From contig JABAKD010000002.1 in the NCBI GenBank assembly GCA_012845835.1, forward strand, positions 16,577,629-16,641,628: 64,000 bases of DNA, given 5' to 3'. The translations under genes and the position numbers were made by a program. The notes under the pieces were generated by a model that was not told the origin of the DNA, ran no database searches, and was given only the letters and a program-made list of their open reading frames with translations. This stretch comes from Undaria pinnatifida (lineage: Eukaryota > Sar > Phaeophyceae > Laminariales > Alariaceae). Positions within the stretch are counted from its first letter, which is position 1; every line of letters begins with the position of its first letter. This document shows positions 1 to 12,016 of this stretch, in pieces.

Positions 1-2306
1 CCTCACTCAGAGGGGTATACTATTAATACGAGTAGTGTAAATGAGAGCTCTTCAATACGTTATGAGCCCCAGAAAAAATATGGCCAGGTGCACCTTTAGC
101 TACCGTACATACACGTACGTACAGTAACTGTTGAAGCTTGCAGCATGCATGTATGTGTCTGAAAAGAACAGACATAGATACATCAGTAGTAGTAGGGAGT
201 GCCACCAACACAAACTTCAGTTTAGCGTAGGCCTTCTTATCTCATGATTTCTATGTGTATAACATGTCAGTCCACCTTTCTTATTACCCGATGCACATCA
301 TTATTAGGTGTCCTGTGCTCCTATCCACCGAAAGCCTATACGTCAAAACATAACACCAGCATGTACTACCGCCTACCCACATACCCTGGGTAGTATATAC
401 GACAAATCATGCATAGGACTACTGCTATATTATCAGAGTACCACTTACTGTGGTTTGGCTGATCGTGAGGTATTAAAACGGAAGCACACGGCGTTGTTGT
501 CCCCACCCTTGCCACCCCCGCAACGCGACGAGCACGGGACCCGAGCGGCGTGAGACGGCGCGTCTCCCCTACCCAGTTGTATGGGCCCGATCCACCATCC
601 CCACGCCGAAATCCGGGAACGAAACGCTCCGGGATCGGCAAATCCGCGAGTCGACCTCCGACGAAAGCAGACAACGCGATGACGAAATACATGCTACTAA
701 GAGTATGGTTATACTACTAATATAGTACTCTAGTAGTACAGGGGAGGTGCACCATGTATGTGTTCTGAGGCTCCTAACCGCTTGAGGAGGTCTACACTCA
801 AAATAACTAAACTTAGGCAAAAACTGGTCTGTCTGGAGAAAAGTAAAAGTTCAGCCCGATGAACAAACGCATGACCGAGGTACACAATGAAACATGAATA
901 ATGTGCAATAATAATACTGAGTATTAGTTATTGTACTAGACTATGGTCTGCTCTTCCGATACTCATTGAAACCTAGATGGTTCAAGAAAGCACAATGCAC
1001 GACTCTTTGTCTCCCTGCGCCCTCAGGACTCAGGACTCGAACATTACGACTCAAAATCTACCCACCACGCTATCTATGCTGGCTGCGGAGCGCATCAGAG
1101 TTGCTCGGGCGGGTGAAGGTATGAAAATATACGCCTCTCGTTACGCACCACCCACACCCTCACACTGTGTGTTACAAGATCAATACTCGTGTTTTTTAGG
1201 TCATCCATCAATACTAACGTATAACATAGTACTCGGCGTATATCGTCCGATTGCAACAAAACAGTTTGATGCCGACAACACACACATTAGATAACAGTTA
1301 CAGTAGTTGCAGAGAGGGGAGGGGGGGAGAGGTCACAATAATAACAATATCAGTATCACTAGTCTAGTGAAAAGCATTTTTTGGGAAGCTCCATCCCGAA
1401 AAAAACTTTTGATAATACTATTATTCGTGAAATTGCCCTTCTTTCTCGTCTTTCTACCCACTAGGTATTATTAGTACTACCGTGGGAGAGAAGGGAAGAA
1501 ACCTGCGATCACGGCTTGTTTGTCCAGAAGGTCGCAGAGGGCAAAACCTCTTTCCAGTTTCGGGTTGCAGTAGTTGGTGAGTGAGCTGGTTATGGAGAGC
1601 AAAAGGGATGATACAAAAAAGAGGAAAAAAAATCAGACATTTCCGGGCATTTTCCACCCACCTGGTACTACAAGCAATACTACCTAGGTACCGGTAGGTC
1701 TTTTGTGGATTGTAGACGAAGGGTCTCAGCCACGGTCTGATTCCTCCGCAACAGCAGTGAAAGTGAGCATCTCACAGATATCACAGGTCTCACTGCTGTG
1801 CTGCAGTGGGATCAACGTACAGAGCAACCCCTCTGCACGCGTTCACAACGTAGTCTACATAATAACGTTTGTACACTGACTAATGGGAGTACCTCTAAAT
1901 ATATAGGCCTACTCCCCGAGAGGTGCGAGAGGGATGAACCGTCCGTGCCGCAGTTAGCTCACTTCGCTTCGGCGACACCCCCATCAGCGCGAGCCGATTT
2001 CCCTTATGTACGCATACTTCGCCGTCGATACCCTGTCATGTATATGCCTGAGTTGCGTGGGTTTGGTACCGGCGCGGGCATCGTTTGCGCAGCACAGAAG
2101 GCCATAAAAATTCAAAATTTCAAAATTCAAAAAATGAGGATCGACCCCAATTTGGCGACGCCATGTATTTTTAATGGAAACCCCTTGTTCCCAGCAGGAC
2201 GCGCAAGCAAGTGCAGCAGCACCCCACATGAACAAGTGAAGGCTTGACTTACACACGTTGTACAGCATCGCGGGAAGGCTGCACCGCTTGCCAGGTAGGC
2301 GTGCCC
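1..2306. other. Spacer upstream of the methyltransferase gene
   Basis: No coding region can be supported here; the open frames are short, overlapping and of unfamiliar composition. The stretch is AT-rich with many GTAC/ACTAGT-like short palindromes. A SINE 3' fragment sits at about 1482-1612. The last few hundred bases before 2307 must hold the promoter of the downstream gene, but no clear TATA box or initiator stands out. Confidence 0.6.
1482..1612 (+). mobile_element. SINE 3' fragment
   Basis: GGGAGAGAAGGGAAGAAACC, ATCACGGCTTGTTTGTCCAG and AAGGTCGCAGAGGGCAAAAC, then a GAGCTGG...GGAGAGCAAAAGGGATGAT end. It matches the 3' domain of the SINE at 51607-51960. Confidence 0.65.
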
Positions 2307-3367
2307 ATGTGCATCACGTGCGTCAAGAGGGTCGACAAGCCAATCTTGCTTAGGCTCGGGAGGGTGGCAACAGTAGTGGGTACGACGTCGCTCGCCTTTC
2401 TAGCGCACCAAAGCCACGCGTTTCAATCAAGCACCACCATGCTGTCTAGTACTCGCGCCGCCTTGCGGCGCGTTTCTACCACAGCAGTGCCACCACAGCT
2501 GCTCCCCTTTGCCAAAATAAGAACATCATCGCCACCAGCAGTGAGTTATCGTCCTCCTCCTGCTGTGGTCCGCCAGGCCTATGGCCTCTCCATGATGGCG
2601 TGGCAGGACCGAGATGAGCCACGAGAGCGGCGAGAGGTTGACCGAGGATTCAGCTCAGCCGGAGGAGGGAGGGGGGGCGGGGTGACAGACAGGAGCTTCA
2701 GCAGCGATCGCGATGGCCGGAGCCCGTCACAAGGTAGAGGTAGGGAAGGGGATGATTGGGGCGCAGACAGCTACAGCGATAGAGGCAGTGGTGGCGGTGG
2801 TGGTGACAGGCAGCAGCAGAGATTTTCTGGCGAGCGAAGCGGTCGCGGACGAGGAGGAGGAAGAGGAGGAGGAGGAGACAGGTATGGCGGGGGAGGTAGA
2901 AGCAGCGATAGGTACGAACAAAGAGGCAGGGGAGGGGGGGCCGAGGGCTGGGACCAGGCCCAGACAGTAAACAGTAGAGGAGGCGGGAGGGGAGGGGGGC
3001 GCGGTGGTGGGGGTGGCTACAACGCCGACTTCGGAAACAGGAGAAGCAGCACCGGATGGGATGACAGGAGAGGACGAGGAGGCCCCCCTAGAGAAGAGGG
3101 TCGGGGTCGCTCTTTTGGCGGCCGTGGAAACCCTCGCGGAGGGGAGATGGGCCGCGAGGTGGGGCGTGACTCCTGGCGCAGCGACGGGCCGTCTCAAGTG
3201 TGGACACCAGAGCTCGGCGGGGATGGTGACGGTGCTGCGTATGGAGGCGGGAGGGAGGTGTATGGAGGCGGGAGGGGGGGGGGGGCGACGGCGCGGTGGC
3301 GCTGACCGTTATGGCGATAGAGTGGAGGCGGGGCACGGAGGGGGGGGCTACGGAGAGGAAGAGGAGG
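2307..3367 (+). CDS. Exon 1 of the methyltransferase: presequence and RG-rich region
   Basis: The Met at 2307 opens a hydrophobic signal peptide ending SHA, then FQSS: the Phe at +1 that secondary red-plastid import requires. An in-frame Met at 2439 would start MLSSTRAALRRVSTTAVPP, which looks like a mitochondrial presequence. The frame stays open to a TGA at 3303, just past a run of 12 G. One base fewer in that run continues RG-rich coding (ADRYGDR, GYGEEEEG) to a GTGAGG donor after 3367. That donor is in the phase needed by exon 2, so I take the run as a length error or polymorphism. Otherwise the exon ends earlier, for example at a GT near 3256. Confidence 0.7.
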
Positions 3368-6300
3368 GTGAGGACTTGGATGAGCAGGCGGGAGGGCGCA
3401 GGGGGGAAGGGTCGTCTCCTGCTTCGGAGTGGATGAGGGGAGAACTATGTGAGGGCGTTGGAATGCTATTTCGGCCACCTCGGTCTTGAAAGTTTTTTAG
3501 CTGCAGCGGTTGCGGAAAAGTGGTTGTCGTTGTGATTCTACCAGTAGAGATGTACCAGGTACCTCGTATTTACGAGTAACGGTAATGCGTCATTGACGAA
3601 AGTGGCTCTTGATGGTAGTGTATAGGGGAACCACGTGTATTGGACCTGCGGCGCCCAAAGGTTTCAGAAATCGTGGATCGAGCTATTAAACCTTTTGCGC
3701 CCCGGGTGTGGCGACCAAAACTACAGCAGTATGTCAGGTGCGGCCCAACCAACCGCCTATTTTAACATAGTTGGACCGGGCAGCAGTATGACCACAGCAG
3801 TTGTAGCATCTTGTGCGCGTGTCGGGGATCTCCCGTGCGTTGAACCTATGTTACAGACAGATCGGGTACACCGCCTACCGTGGCAACCCAAGCTGCTTGG
3901 TCTGATCGACGTGCTGTGATCGTGACTTTTTTTTTAGCCCTTTACCTTTTTCTCCTTGAAATCCCAAAGAAGTTACTATAGCAGTCACTAGCGCGTTGCG
4001 TTTCGCCCCCACTTGGATGAGGATCATGCTTCCCGACCCAGCGATGTGGGTACGATGTGGGTAGGGTGGTTGAAGTGGGAATTGTGGAGACCTGATGATG
4101 CTGCCGCGTATCGGTTGCTCGTCGGACCACTAGTACACCGCGGTCGTTTGTGTGTATGATACTGCTGTACCGCTGCTCCGATGCTGCTGTATTTTGATGC
4201 GGTTTATATGTATACTAGTGGTACTCCCGAAATATGCCAGTTGCCGGCCGGTATGGCGGACAAAAACAAATTGGTGCTGTATCCTCTGTATTAAGTACTA
4301 AAATAACAAAATAATAACAGGGCAGTACGACAATGCCGCCGTACGTACGGTAGTAAAGGTATCATCCTCTGTATGTAAGTTTTGCAAAACAAAAATGATA
4401 ACACGGCAGCAGTAGTACGTACGGTAGTAAAGGACAGAGGAGTGCAGCAGTGGGGACGGTGGTACTCCCAAGCACCAGTGGGAGGCCGGTATTAAATTGT
4501 AGAAACACAAAAAAGGGTTCATCTCCCACAGGACGCAAAAAGACTCCCACGTACAGAACGGCCCACCCACCCACCACGGACGACGCGGTGCACCCTCCAC
4601 CCACCCACCGACCAAACCTTTACTACATACCAGTACAGCAGAACAGCAGTGCAGCAGTCCGTACATCAGAACAGCAGTGCAGCAGTACGTACAGCACAGC
4701 AGAACACCACCCACCATGCACCCACGAACCTACCCAGTACAGCAGTGCAGCAATGCAGCAGTACCTAGGGCAATACACCTGACAGGCGAGCAGCAGCCGA
4801 TTTGTTGGTTACAATGCTCTCGGGCTGGTTAGGCCAAGCCAAAAGCGCTCGCTTTGCTAATTCTGCGCACGGCGAGCGGCGACGGCTGGACGCTGCTGTG
4901 TTTGGTCCTGGTGTTGTGTGATTGCTGTTGACGCAGGCGCGCTTGTGGTCTCGTGTCCATGGCTGTGTCCATGGCCCAAGTGGCCAAAAAGCAATTCGAA
5001 AAATCAATATAGTTGGGAGTTCGAAAAAAAAAAATTAGCAGGCAGCGACGAAGAAAAAGCGGGGGGGGGGCAAGCGAGCCGTCCCCGGGAGGGCGATTTC
5101 CACGCTCCCCCCTCGCCGAGGTGGGGCACCGACGGCCGTTCTTTCGCCGGCATGTCGTAGTGCTGCTGTGCGGATGGGACGTGGCGGCACCGCGAGGCCG
5201 CCTGAGGCCGAGTGGAGCTCGGGAGTCGCCGCTTTTTTGGGGGGGGTGTTTTAACCAAGATATTTTTCAAAGATCCAAAACGTCACGACCATCCTTAGCG
5301 TATTATATAATAAGGATATACTGTCGCGCCATTCTGCACTATTGATGGCAGTGGTTGCCTTCGCAAGTACCTGGTATTTTTTATGCACTACTGAAACGAT
5401 GTTTCGACGATTTATTCATGCACTAGTGTGGATACCAGGTCCTTTCCCCTAGATCGTACCGCCTCACTATCACTAAAATCATTGAAGGCCATCCTGCCTG
5501 TATCCTGGGCTGGGAGCACTCTGAGGTTGCTTTCGTTGCTCACCCCCGAGAGTGTGGTATCGCCACACAATCCCACCCCGGTGTGTCTCCACACCGAATC
5601 TGAACAAAGAGATGTACAACATTTTCCGTCTCGGCCGAGATCTCTTTTCGCGAGCAACCTTTCTAGGCTAGTTTTATTATTTATACGATATACGGTCGCA
5701 CCATTTTAAACTATTGACAGCAGCGACTGCCACCTATAACCTTCAGCCACGCCGTGCACACTGCAGGAACTCCACGGCTTGGTGGACTAGTTGTCTATTA
5801 TTTTGGCAAATGGTATAGCAATACGCTGGTCGCTCGTTCACGATGGGAAGAGAGTCCTTGGCCCGTGAGTAACGCTGAGGTTCCGTTTTGTCGAGGTGCC
5901 AACACCTTGAACTGGCGCCCTGAACTGACTCCATGACCAAGAAGAACGGTACGTAGACGGTTCTGGAGTCGTCGGGACAAAAAAAATGGCTTGACATGTA
6001 TCAGGTACAACAGTACCGTGACCCAGTGGGACCTCGAGCCCAAGTATAAAAGTAGGGCTCTGCAAGCGAGCAGGCGCATATCATGACAACGCCATAGCAG
6101 GCTGAAAAAAAGCATCCGTCTCAAGCCTCCAATCGCCCTCGCGACAGTAGTAAGCAGGACCTTTCCAAAGATAAACTAACCAGACGTGCGTGTCCCTGAA
6201 GGGTGTTTTTGGTATATCAACGTTATCATCCTGTCTGTGTAACAAGCTATTTGACGCATCAACAAGCAGTATAATAGCAGGTATTCGTAGCCACTAAGTA

Positions 6301-8334
6301 AGACTGCTTCCGTATGGAGTCGCACCCTGAAATTGTCGACGAAGTTATCGATCCTACAGCCGAAATGCCTTTTTCTATTTTATGAAAACCTCTCTTGTGT
6401 GGTTTGTGGTGTGGGTTCCCTCTATCTCGTCCCTCAAGCGTCCTCTATTTCGCGATCCTTCCTCTCGCCCCCAGCCGGCTACCAGGCGGAGCTCTCTCCA
6501 GGACAGAACATAGACGAGGACACAAACTTCGACATGGTGTACGGGATTGCCCCTGTGCTTAACGCGCTGCGTAACGACAGACGAGAGAAGCTAGGGCTGT
6601 ACTGCCAAGATGGGGTGGTGCCGGGGAACAAAAAAGATCGCGCCGCTGCTAATACCATCTACGACCTCGCGAGGGAGTCGGAAGTCATGTGAGGCGTCTT
6701 CTACCTCGGGGTTGATGGTCTTTGCGATACGCATTTTTTGTTTTGTGTGCTTTGTTTTATTACGAGAGAATGCGAGGTTCTAATCTGCACTGCGCCTAAA
6801 ATAGAGACCCGCGTCGAGATTGCTGAAGCCGGATTTTTCGACCGCCGCCGTCGACCGGTCCACCAACGCCCACAAGTCTAGGACAATTACACCTAACCTG
6901 CTGCGCGAAATGTTGGGGACAGCTATCTGTCTTTTTTTGGTAGGCTGTTGAGATCGACTGTATGTGTGCGTGGGTAGATGCCGCCACTTGTTTCCCTTGC
7001 ATGACAGACTACAGTCGTGGCTGCGGTGGGGGGCAGGAACCACGAAGGAGCACGAGCGAAGGTTGGGTTTCCTAAATAGAATTGCCTCCCTATGACGTGA
7101 GCGGCTACGAAGAGAAACTCTCTTGCACCTCCTGCAGGTACAGCGGCCCCATCGAACTCTACACTAATGTATGATACCAGGCGTGCTTCGACTGCCTCGA
7201 TGACGCCTGCCACTTCAGTCAGAACCCGATCACGAAAAACGAACCCCAGCACTGCTTTCTCACTTTCTGTTATCGTAGATGTGTCCGTTCTGTTATTTTT
7301 TTTCAAAATGTTAATCTTTCTTCTATCATGCTCTACGGTTTCTTATTTTTTGCAGCAGTTATGCCTGTTGTTCGAAAGAAGTCCAATGCTGCCCTTTTCG
7401 TGCCAAAAAGCTATTTATTCTATTTATTCTCTTAAAAAGTATGCGTGTTGGTGTCGAATGCTATGCCAGCATAGTGGATATAGCCTCACTCTCAGTTACC
7501 TTTTTTTGTGTTCCTCGCCGGTTGCGCGCGTCGATACGTTGTTCCTGGCTTAGGATGACCACGACGGACAAGGGCTACCTGAACACCCTCTGCGGCAACC
7601 GCCCTCACCAGGGCTTCATCCTCAAGGCGCGCCCGCTCGAGTTCGAGCCCATCCTCTTCTTACCACGCGTCGAGGAAAACTCCAGCGCAGAGGCAAAGGA
7701 TGGCGGTGACGACATGGAAGGCGGTAATAAGGAGGGGGGGGCAAAGGATGCGCGAGAACCTGCTGCCGCGGCTGCCGCGCCTCTCGGCGCTGCTAACGGT
7801 CAGGTCTGGTTAGCCCTCGACGAAGTCACGGACCCTCAGAACTTCGGCGCGCTGCTAAGGTCGGCCCACTTTTTTGGCGCCAGCGGGGTAGTAGCCTGCG
7901 CCAAAAACTCGGCCTCTTTAACAGCGACGGTCAGCAAGTCTAGCGCCGGCGCGCTAGAGGTTATGCGGGTACATTCGACCGCGAATATGATGCGATTCTT
8001 AAAGAGGAGCCGGGAGAATGGCTGGCGCGTGGTGGGGACTGCGGTTAGTGAGAGGTCGGGGCCGTTGCACGAGCTTCCCGCGGGCCCAGACACACCTCCG
8101 ACGATCGTGGTGCTTGGAAATGAGGGGTATGGTGTGCGCACGAATGTGCTGAGGGAGTGCGAGTTTTTGGTGGAGGTGACGGGGGCGGGGGGGGGGGCGG
8201 AGGCGGAGAGCGTGACACCGTCCACTGTGGATTCGCTAAATGTTAGCGTTACGGGGGGCGTGATGTTGTTCCATTTGCTCGCTGCGGCGAGGTTTGCGCC
8301 GAAGGTAGCAGCGCCGGCCACGACATCGGACTGA
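2307..8334 (+). CDS. SpoU/TrmH-family rRNA 2'-O-ribose methyltransferase, organelle-targeted (3 exons)
   Basis: Join 2307-3367, 6475-6688, 7554-8334. With one G removed from the 12-G run at 3274-3285, the model encodes 684 residues. Intron phases 1 and 2 match at both junctions. Order: signal peptide plus transit peptide (1-45), RG/GGR-rich low-complexity region (about 90-350), L7Ae-like substrate-binding domain starting MVYGIAPVLNALR (exon 2), acidic/Ala linker (about 466-500), and the SPOUT catalytic domain. The catalytic domain shows all three family motifs: DPQNFGALLRSAHFFG at 518-533, VLGNEGYGV at 611-619 and SLNVSVTGGVMLF at 652-664. This places it with RlmB/MRM1, which methylate a guanosine of the large-subunit rRNA peptidyl-transferase loop using S-adenosylmethionine. 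The exact target nucleotide is inferred. The RG-rich region is unusual for the family and suggests extra RNA affinity. Confidence 0.85.
3368..6474 (+). other. Intron 1 of the methyltransferase gene
   Basis: About 3.1 kb with no recognisable coding. It holds a diverged tandem duplication at about 4265-4440 (units ending GTACGTACGGTAGTAAAGG) and a CAGCAGTGCAGCAGTACGT-rich stretch at about 4630-4770. A GC-rich block lies at 5050-5250. Two related segments near 5300-5355 and 5675-5735 share TATAC..GTCGC.CCATT...CTATTGA. Confidence 0.6.
6475..6688 (+). CDS. Exon 2 of the methyltransferase: substrate-binding domain
   Basis: The acceptor CGCCCCCAG precedes the exon and the donor is AT|GTGAGG. It encodes an acidic start (NIDEDTNFD), then VYGIAPVLNALRNDRREKLG and an Asp/Arg-rich helix (ANTIYDLARESEV). 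This is the N-terminal RNA-binding fold of RlmB/MRM1-type enzymes. The last codon (ATG) is completed by the first base of exon 3. Confidence 0.87.
7554..8334 (+). CDS. Exon 3 of the methyltransferase: SPOUT catalytic domain and stop
   Basis: The acceptor is GGCTTAG|G. It opens with the end of the binding domain (GNRPHQGFIL) and a Glu/Gly/Ala-rich linker. The knotted methyltransferase domain follows with motifs 1, 2 and 3 intact, including Asn and Arg of motif 1 and NEG of motif 2. The TGA stop is at 8332-8334. GC-rich codon use contrasts with the AT-rich introns on either side. Confidence 0.92.
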
Positions 8335-8364
8335 TGTCCGCCAGCGGAGGGGGGTGGTCGTTGT

Positions 8365-8705
8365 TGAAGGCAGGACTTCAACATGAAGTTAGTTTTTCCA
8401 CAAACTCGGTGTTACGTTTGGATGGCCGCGGGTGCAGTGGCCAATGGATGGGGGGTGGAGGGGGGGTCGTGGTTGAATGCGGCAGGGAGTTCAACGTGAA
8501 GTTGGTCTTATTCCACGACCACCGCGACGGAGTGATGGCCGCGGAGTGCAGCGGTCAATAGAGGGGGGGGGGGTCAGAGGGCGCCGTCGTTGAAGGCTGG
8601 ATTCAACATGAACTTTGTCTTGCATTCACGAGCTCGGCATTAGGTGGAGGCTCGGGTGCGGGAGTTCAGCGTGAAGTTGATGTTACAGTACGAGCTCGGC
8701 GATTT
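8365..8705 (+). repeat. Diverged tandem repeat just 3' of the methyltransferase stop
   Basis: Four imperfect copies of a motif close to TTCAACATGAAGTT...CACGA.CTCGGC begin near 8377, 8490, 8601 and 8666. They are separated by G-rich segments and GATGGCCGCGG. The unit is roughly 65-110 bp. It starts about 30 bp after the stop, so it probably lies in the 3' UTR or the transcription-termination zone. Confidence 0.6.
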
Positions 8706-10409
8706 ATTTAAGCCCGGGTGTATTGAGTTGTGATGAAAGCTTGTGTCGGAAAATGTTTTACACGGCAAGTGTTTTTCGCCGAAGTTACTGAATAATTTCA
8801 GTGGGGAACAGGTAGTGTGGTTCACAGTTATCTTCGGCCCTGCAGGTACAGTTTGCGGGCAATGCATGGCTTTTCAGGGAATTTTAGCAGGAAAATTGCA
8901 TTTTAACCTTTCGTCGTCGCGCTCAAGGCAGCACCACGGAAGACAAGAAAGAATTTCCTGTTCCCCCTGCTGGAAGAGCGTAAACGAGCACCGGTTCTCG
9001 CTTTCATTTTCTTGTGTGTGTTTTTTTTTTCAACAAGGCCGAAGATAGTGACTGTTTTGTTATTTTCATATTTTGAAGCTGCGTGCACATCACGGGGTTA
9101 CACGCACAATACCAAAATCGAATCATTTTTTTCTTATTTTCCAAGTCAAGGCTATCAAAAACAAGCCGCTTTCTCAAGGAATGACGCGGAAACCAACCTT
9201 GACCTTGGCGAAGCGTGCTATGATACGATAGAGGTGTAATACGACAATAGCACTTTTTGATCAAGTGATTTCCTACTGATGGGACTCCTGAATTGCGCAA
9301 GATAACTACCCAATGTCTTGGAAATTACATTTGTGTGTGTGTTTTACAGTAAATTCGTTGCACATACTACATACAGTAGCTACAGTAGGTCACGGGAGGC
9401 TCCATCGGGTTGCACTTCCATTTTTCCTCCCAAGACAGCGTAGGGCTTCCACCTCAGAAAAATGATTCGCTCCCCTGGCACTCTACTACCGTAGCATGCG
9501 TACTGCCGATTCATTCATTTATTGTATCGACGCTGCTCCCGGCCGTGAAGCCCCCACTGTGTTTCCAGGTGCGTAGATAGGCTGGCTGGCTTGCCTCGCA
9601 CTTTTCCGGTGCGACCCAACACTATCCCACCAGATTCCCCACAACTATACCCGTGCGACCGAACACCATCCCACCAGTTTCCCCACAACCATGCCCTGTA
9701 GAAACGTTTTGAACAAACACAAGCCCTGTAACAACGGCGACCCCCGTACAGGCGCTGACGTCAGAGTAGCACACTCGTGACCAAAAAACTCAGTTTAAGC
9801 GGATTTTTGGTTCGCGTGTTGCACGTCTGCAAACAGCACCGACAGCACACGTGCGGAAAGCCCGTGATGAGCGTCCATTCGCCTGAGAGATGTAGCTACA
9901 GTAAGCCCTTGGGGTTTCTATACCCACGCTTCTGTGATGCTGTAGCTCATCAGCAGCTCCTTATTCACATGAAAACACTGCGAGACAAGCGGCGGCATGG
10001 AAGGCAGCGGGGGAGGGGGGGGGGGGTGAGAGGGGTGGGGGGGGGAGGTCTCGTTTCATGCATAGCCGTAGTCACATGACCACGGGGGCGTAATCAAACA
10101 AGGAGAGGTGCACCAAGCGAAAGGCTGTGTGGCGTCAAAATGGCAGCTCGAATGAAGAGGGCGTCTGAGTGAAAATTGGCTTGTTCGTCCAACGATGAAG
10201 AAAAGCGCTACGAAGAGAGGGACACTCCGCCGCTACCATAAAAGCGGCAGAGCGGTGGGCGATCGAACCAAAGCATGAATCGTGTCTGGCAGGAACGAGC
10301 GACTTTTTTTCCCGAGCCCGTGCAGAGGTGTTCCACAAACTTGGTCCAACTCCGACACCCATCGTCTAAGGTACAGCATGATAATACAGCATGATAGTGT
10401 AGCATGAGA
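8706..10409. other. Repeat-poor spacer
   Basis: No gene is supported. It contains T-rich and A-rich segments, a short direct repeat around 9610-9690 (GACC.AACACTATCCCACCAG...CCCCACAAC), a 12-G run near 10015, and a CATGCATAGCCGTAGTCA motif at about 10057 that recurs near 19425. Confidence 0.5.
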
Positions 10410-10604
10410 GTACAGCAGGGGTCCCCTACCAAGGCGCTGGTGGGGCATATAGCAATACGACCGCCTTACAAGGGGAAGCCGCCTCATTCATGCCAGGTTA
10501 TGAGTGCAAATTTTCCCTTTTAATAGTCGCGCTAAGCAATGATGACCGCCTTGTATCGGGATACCGCGCTACTCAGACCGCCTTATTGGAGTCCCCTGCT
10601 GTAC
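10410..10604. mobile_element. MITE-like element, family A (AAGGCGGT), copy 1
   Basis: Perfect terminal inverted repeats GTACAGCAGGGG / CCCCTGCTGTAC enclose about 195 bp. Inside are repeated inverted AAGGCG / CGCCTTA motifs. There is no coding capacity. Related copies lie at 42953-43139 and 50371-50539. It looks like a non-autonomous DNA transposon, but no superfamily is assigned because the target-site duplication is unclear. Confidence 0.75.
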
Positions 10605-10837
10605 GCCAATAGGAGCCATGGGCGGTTCTACGGCACCTCAAGGCGCCGGCCGTGCACTCGTGGGTACCCCTATCACCTTCCAAGGCAATCGTCATGAGGT
10701 CATCACATGCGCGCTGCGATTGGAGTAGCAATTTTGGAAAAAAAAAAAAAAAAGACTTTCTGAGACAGACTTTTCAAGTGAGGACAGCGTTGGAATGACA
10801 TGTTCGCATTTTCAAAGGTTTCTTTCCTTGTGCAAGG

Positions 10838-10985
10838 TTCCTGTTCGGGATGCGCTTGGCTTCAAATCCAGGGGGTGTCGCAAGTTGAAAAAAAAAGGGG
10901 ACAAAACTCTAGTAAAAAATTGAAAAAAAAAAACAATTAGCCGCCGAGCAAGTAACCCGGCAAGCAACACCGACCATTCATCGCT
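10838..10985. repeat. Dispersed repeat F, copy 1
   Basis: The segment running from TCGGGATGCGCTTGGCTTC, through CCAGGGGGTGTCGCAAGTTGA, to CAACACCGACCA matches 63805-63950 in the same orientation with small differences. No open frame is shared. Its nature is unknown. Confidence 0.65.
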
Positions 10986-11370
10986 AAAACGACTTTGTAT
11001 TGTAGCCTATACCTAGACCATGAGGTTATTCGTCCGGTTTCGCGTTCATTTGTTCCTGGGTTTTTCACGGGTCATGTCCCGGACCGCGGGTCGGGTCAAA
11101 GGCTCGAGAAAAAAACTTGCGGGTCGAGCTGGGTCTGGTCAGGAGGTGTTCGAAGTCTCACGGATCTGGTCGGCTGGTTTTCAAAATGTCACGGGGTCGG
11201 GCCGGGTCACCCTGGCCCGATCCGAGCCTTTAGACGCGATCCCACCCGTGAAAAGCCATGAATTCATTCCCCCGAGAGGGGAGCCCAGTTGAAAGGTTTG
11301 GTACACACCCCTGCCGAGCATGCTTCTTCGAACCGACCTTAGACCTGACCTTGGACCTGATCGTGGATCA

Positions 11371-11647
11371 GACACGTGGTACGATAGAGGTATCAAGGTA
11401 TACCTTTATTTGGCTATTTTGTTCTCTGAATGACGGGGTTCGTTAACCCAAAATCGTCAGAAATAGGACATTTTTTTCGCCTGATGCTGGTTCTGTAATA
11501 ACCTAGGCCATGGGGTGTTTCATTCGGTAGCAGTTTTTTGTGTCTGCGCAGCAGTTTTTGGGAGAGGTTTTAAGCTGCCAAATTGAGAGGTAGTATTACA
11601 AAAAAACACCAACAATGGTTAGTGCACCTCTAACGTAGCACGCGTCA
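11371..11647. mobile_element. MITE-like element, family D (CTACGGTAGAGGTGCACC), copy 1
   Basis: The ends are GACACGTGGTACGATAGAGGT and ACCTCTAACGTAGCACGCGTC, an imperfect inverted pair. The interior carries the family signatures TTAACCCAAAATCGTC, CCTAGGCCATGGGGT and CAATGGTTAGTGCA just before the right end. At least seven more copies lie in this window. Confidence 0.7.
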
Positions 11648-11717
11648 AAAGAAAAAGAAAATAGCTCCACTCTACATTCCGGAACAACGTCGCTTCCTAC
11701 ATACGATACTCTGTACC

Positions 11718-12016
11718 TGGTACACATGATAGAGAGGATAAGGATGATAGAGATGATACAGATGGTGCAGATGATAGTGATGATGCAGATTATACAGATG
11801 CTACAGATAATAGTGATGATAGAGATGATGATACAGATTATAGAGATGATACATATGATACAGATGATACAGATGATACATATTATACAGATGGTACAGA
11901 TGATACAGATGGTACAGATGACACAGATGATACAGACGATACAGATGACACAGATGACACATATGACACAGATGATACAGATGATATAGATGATACAGAT
12001 GACACAGATGATGATG
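11718..12016. repeat. GATACA/GATGATACA microsatellite
   Basis: About 300 bp of interrupted GAT and ACA triplets (GATACAGATGATACAGATGA and variants). It stays open in several frames purely because of the repeat. It abuts the right end of the family D element. Confidence 0.9.

Noticed and set aside
2727-3197. 156-codon open frame on the minus strand opposite the RG-rich exon
   Set aside because: It is the shadow of a GC-rich Gly/Arg-coding tract; the + strand has the targeting peptide and correct splice phases.
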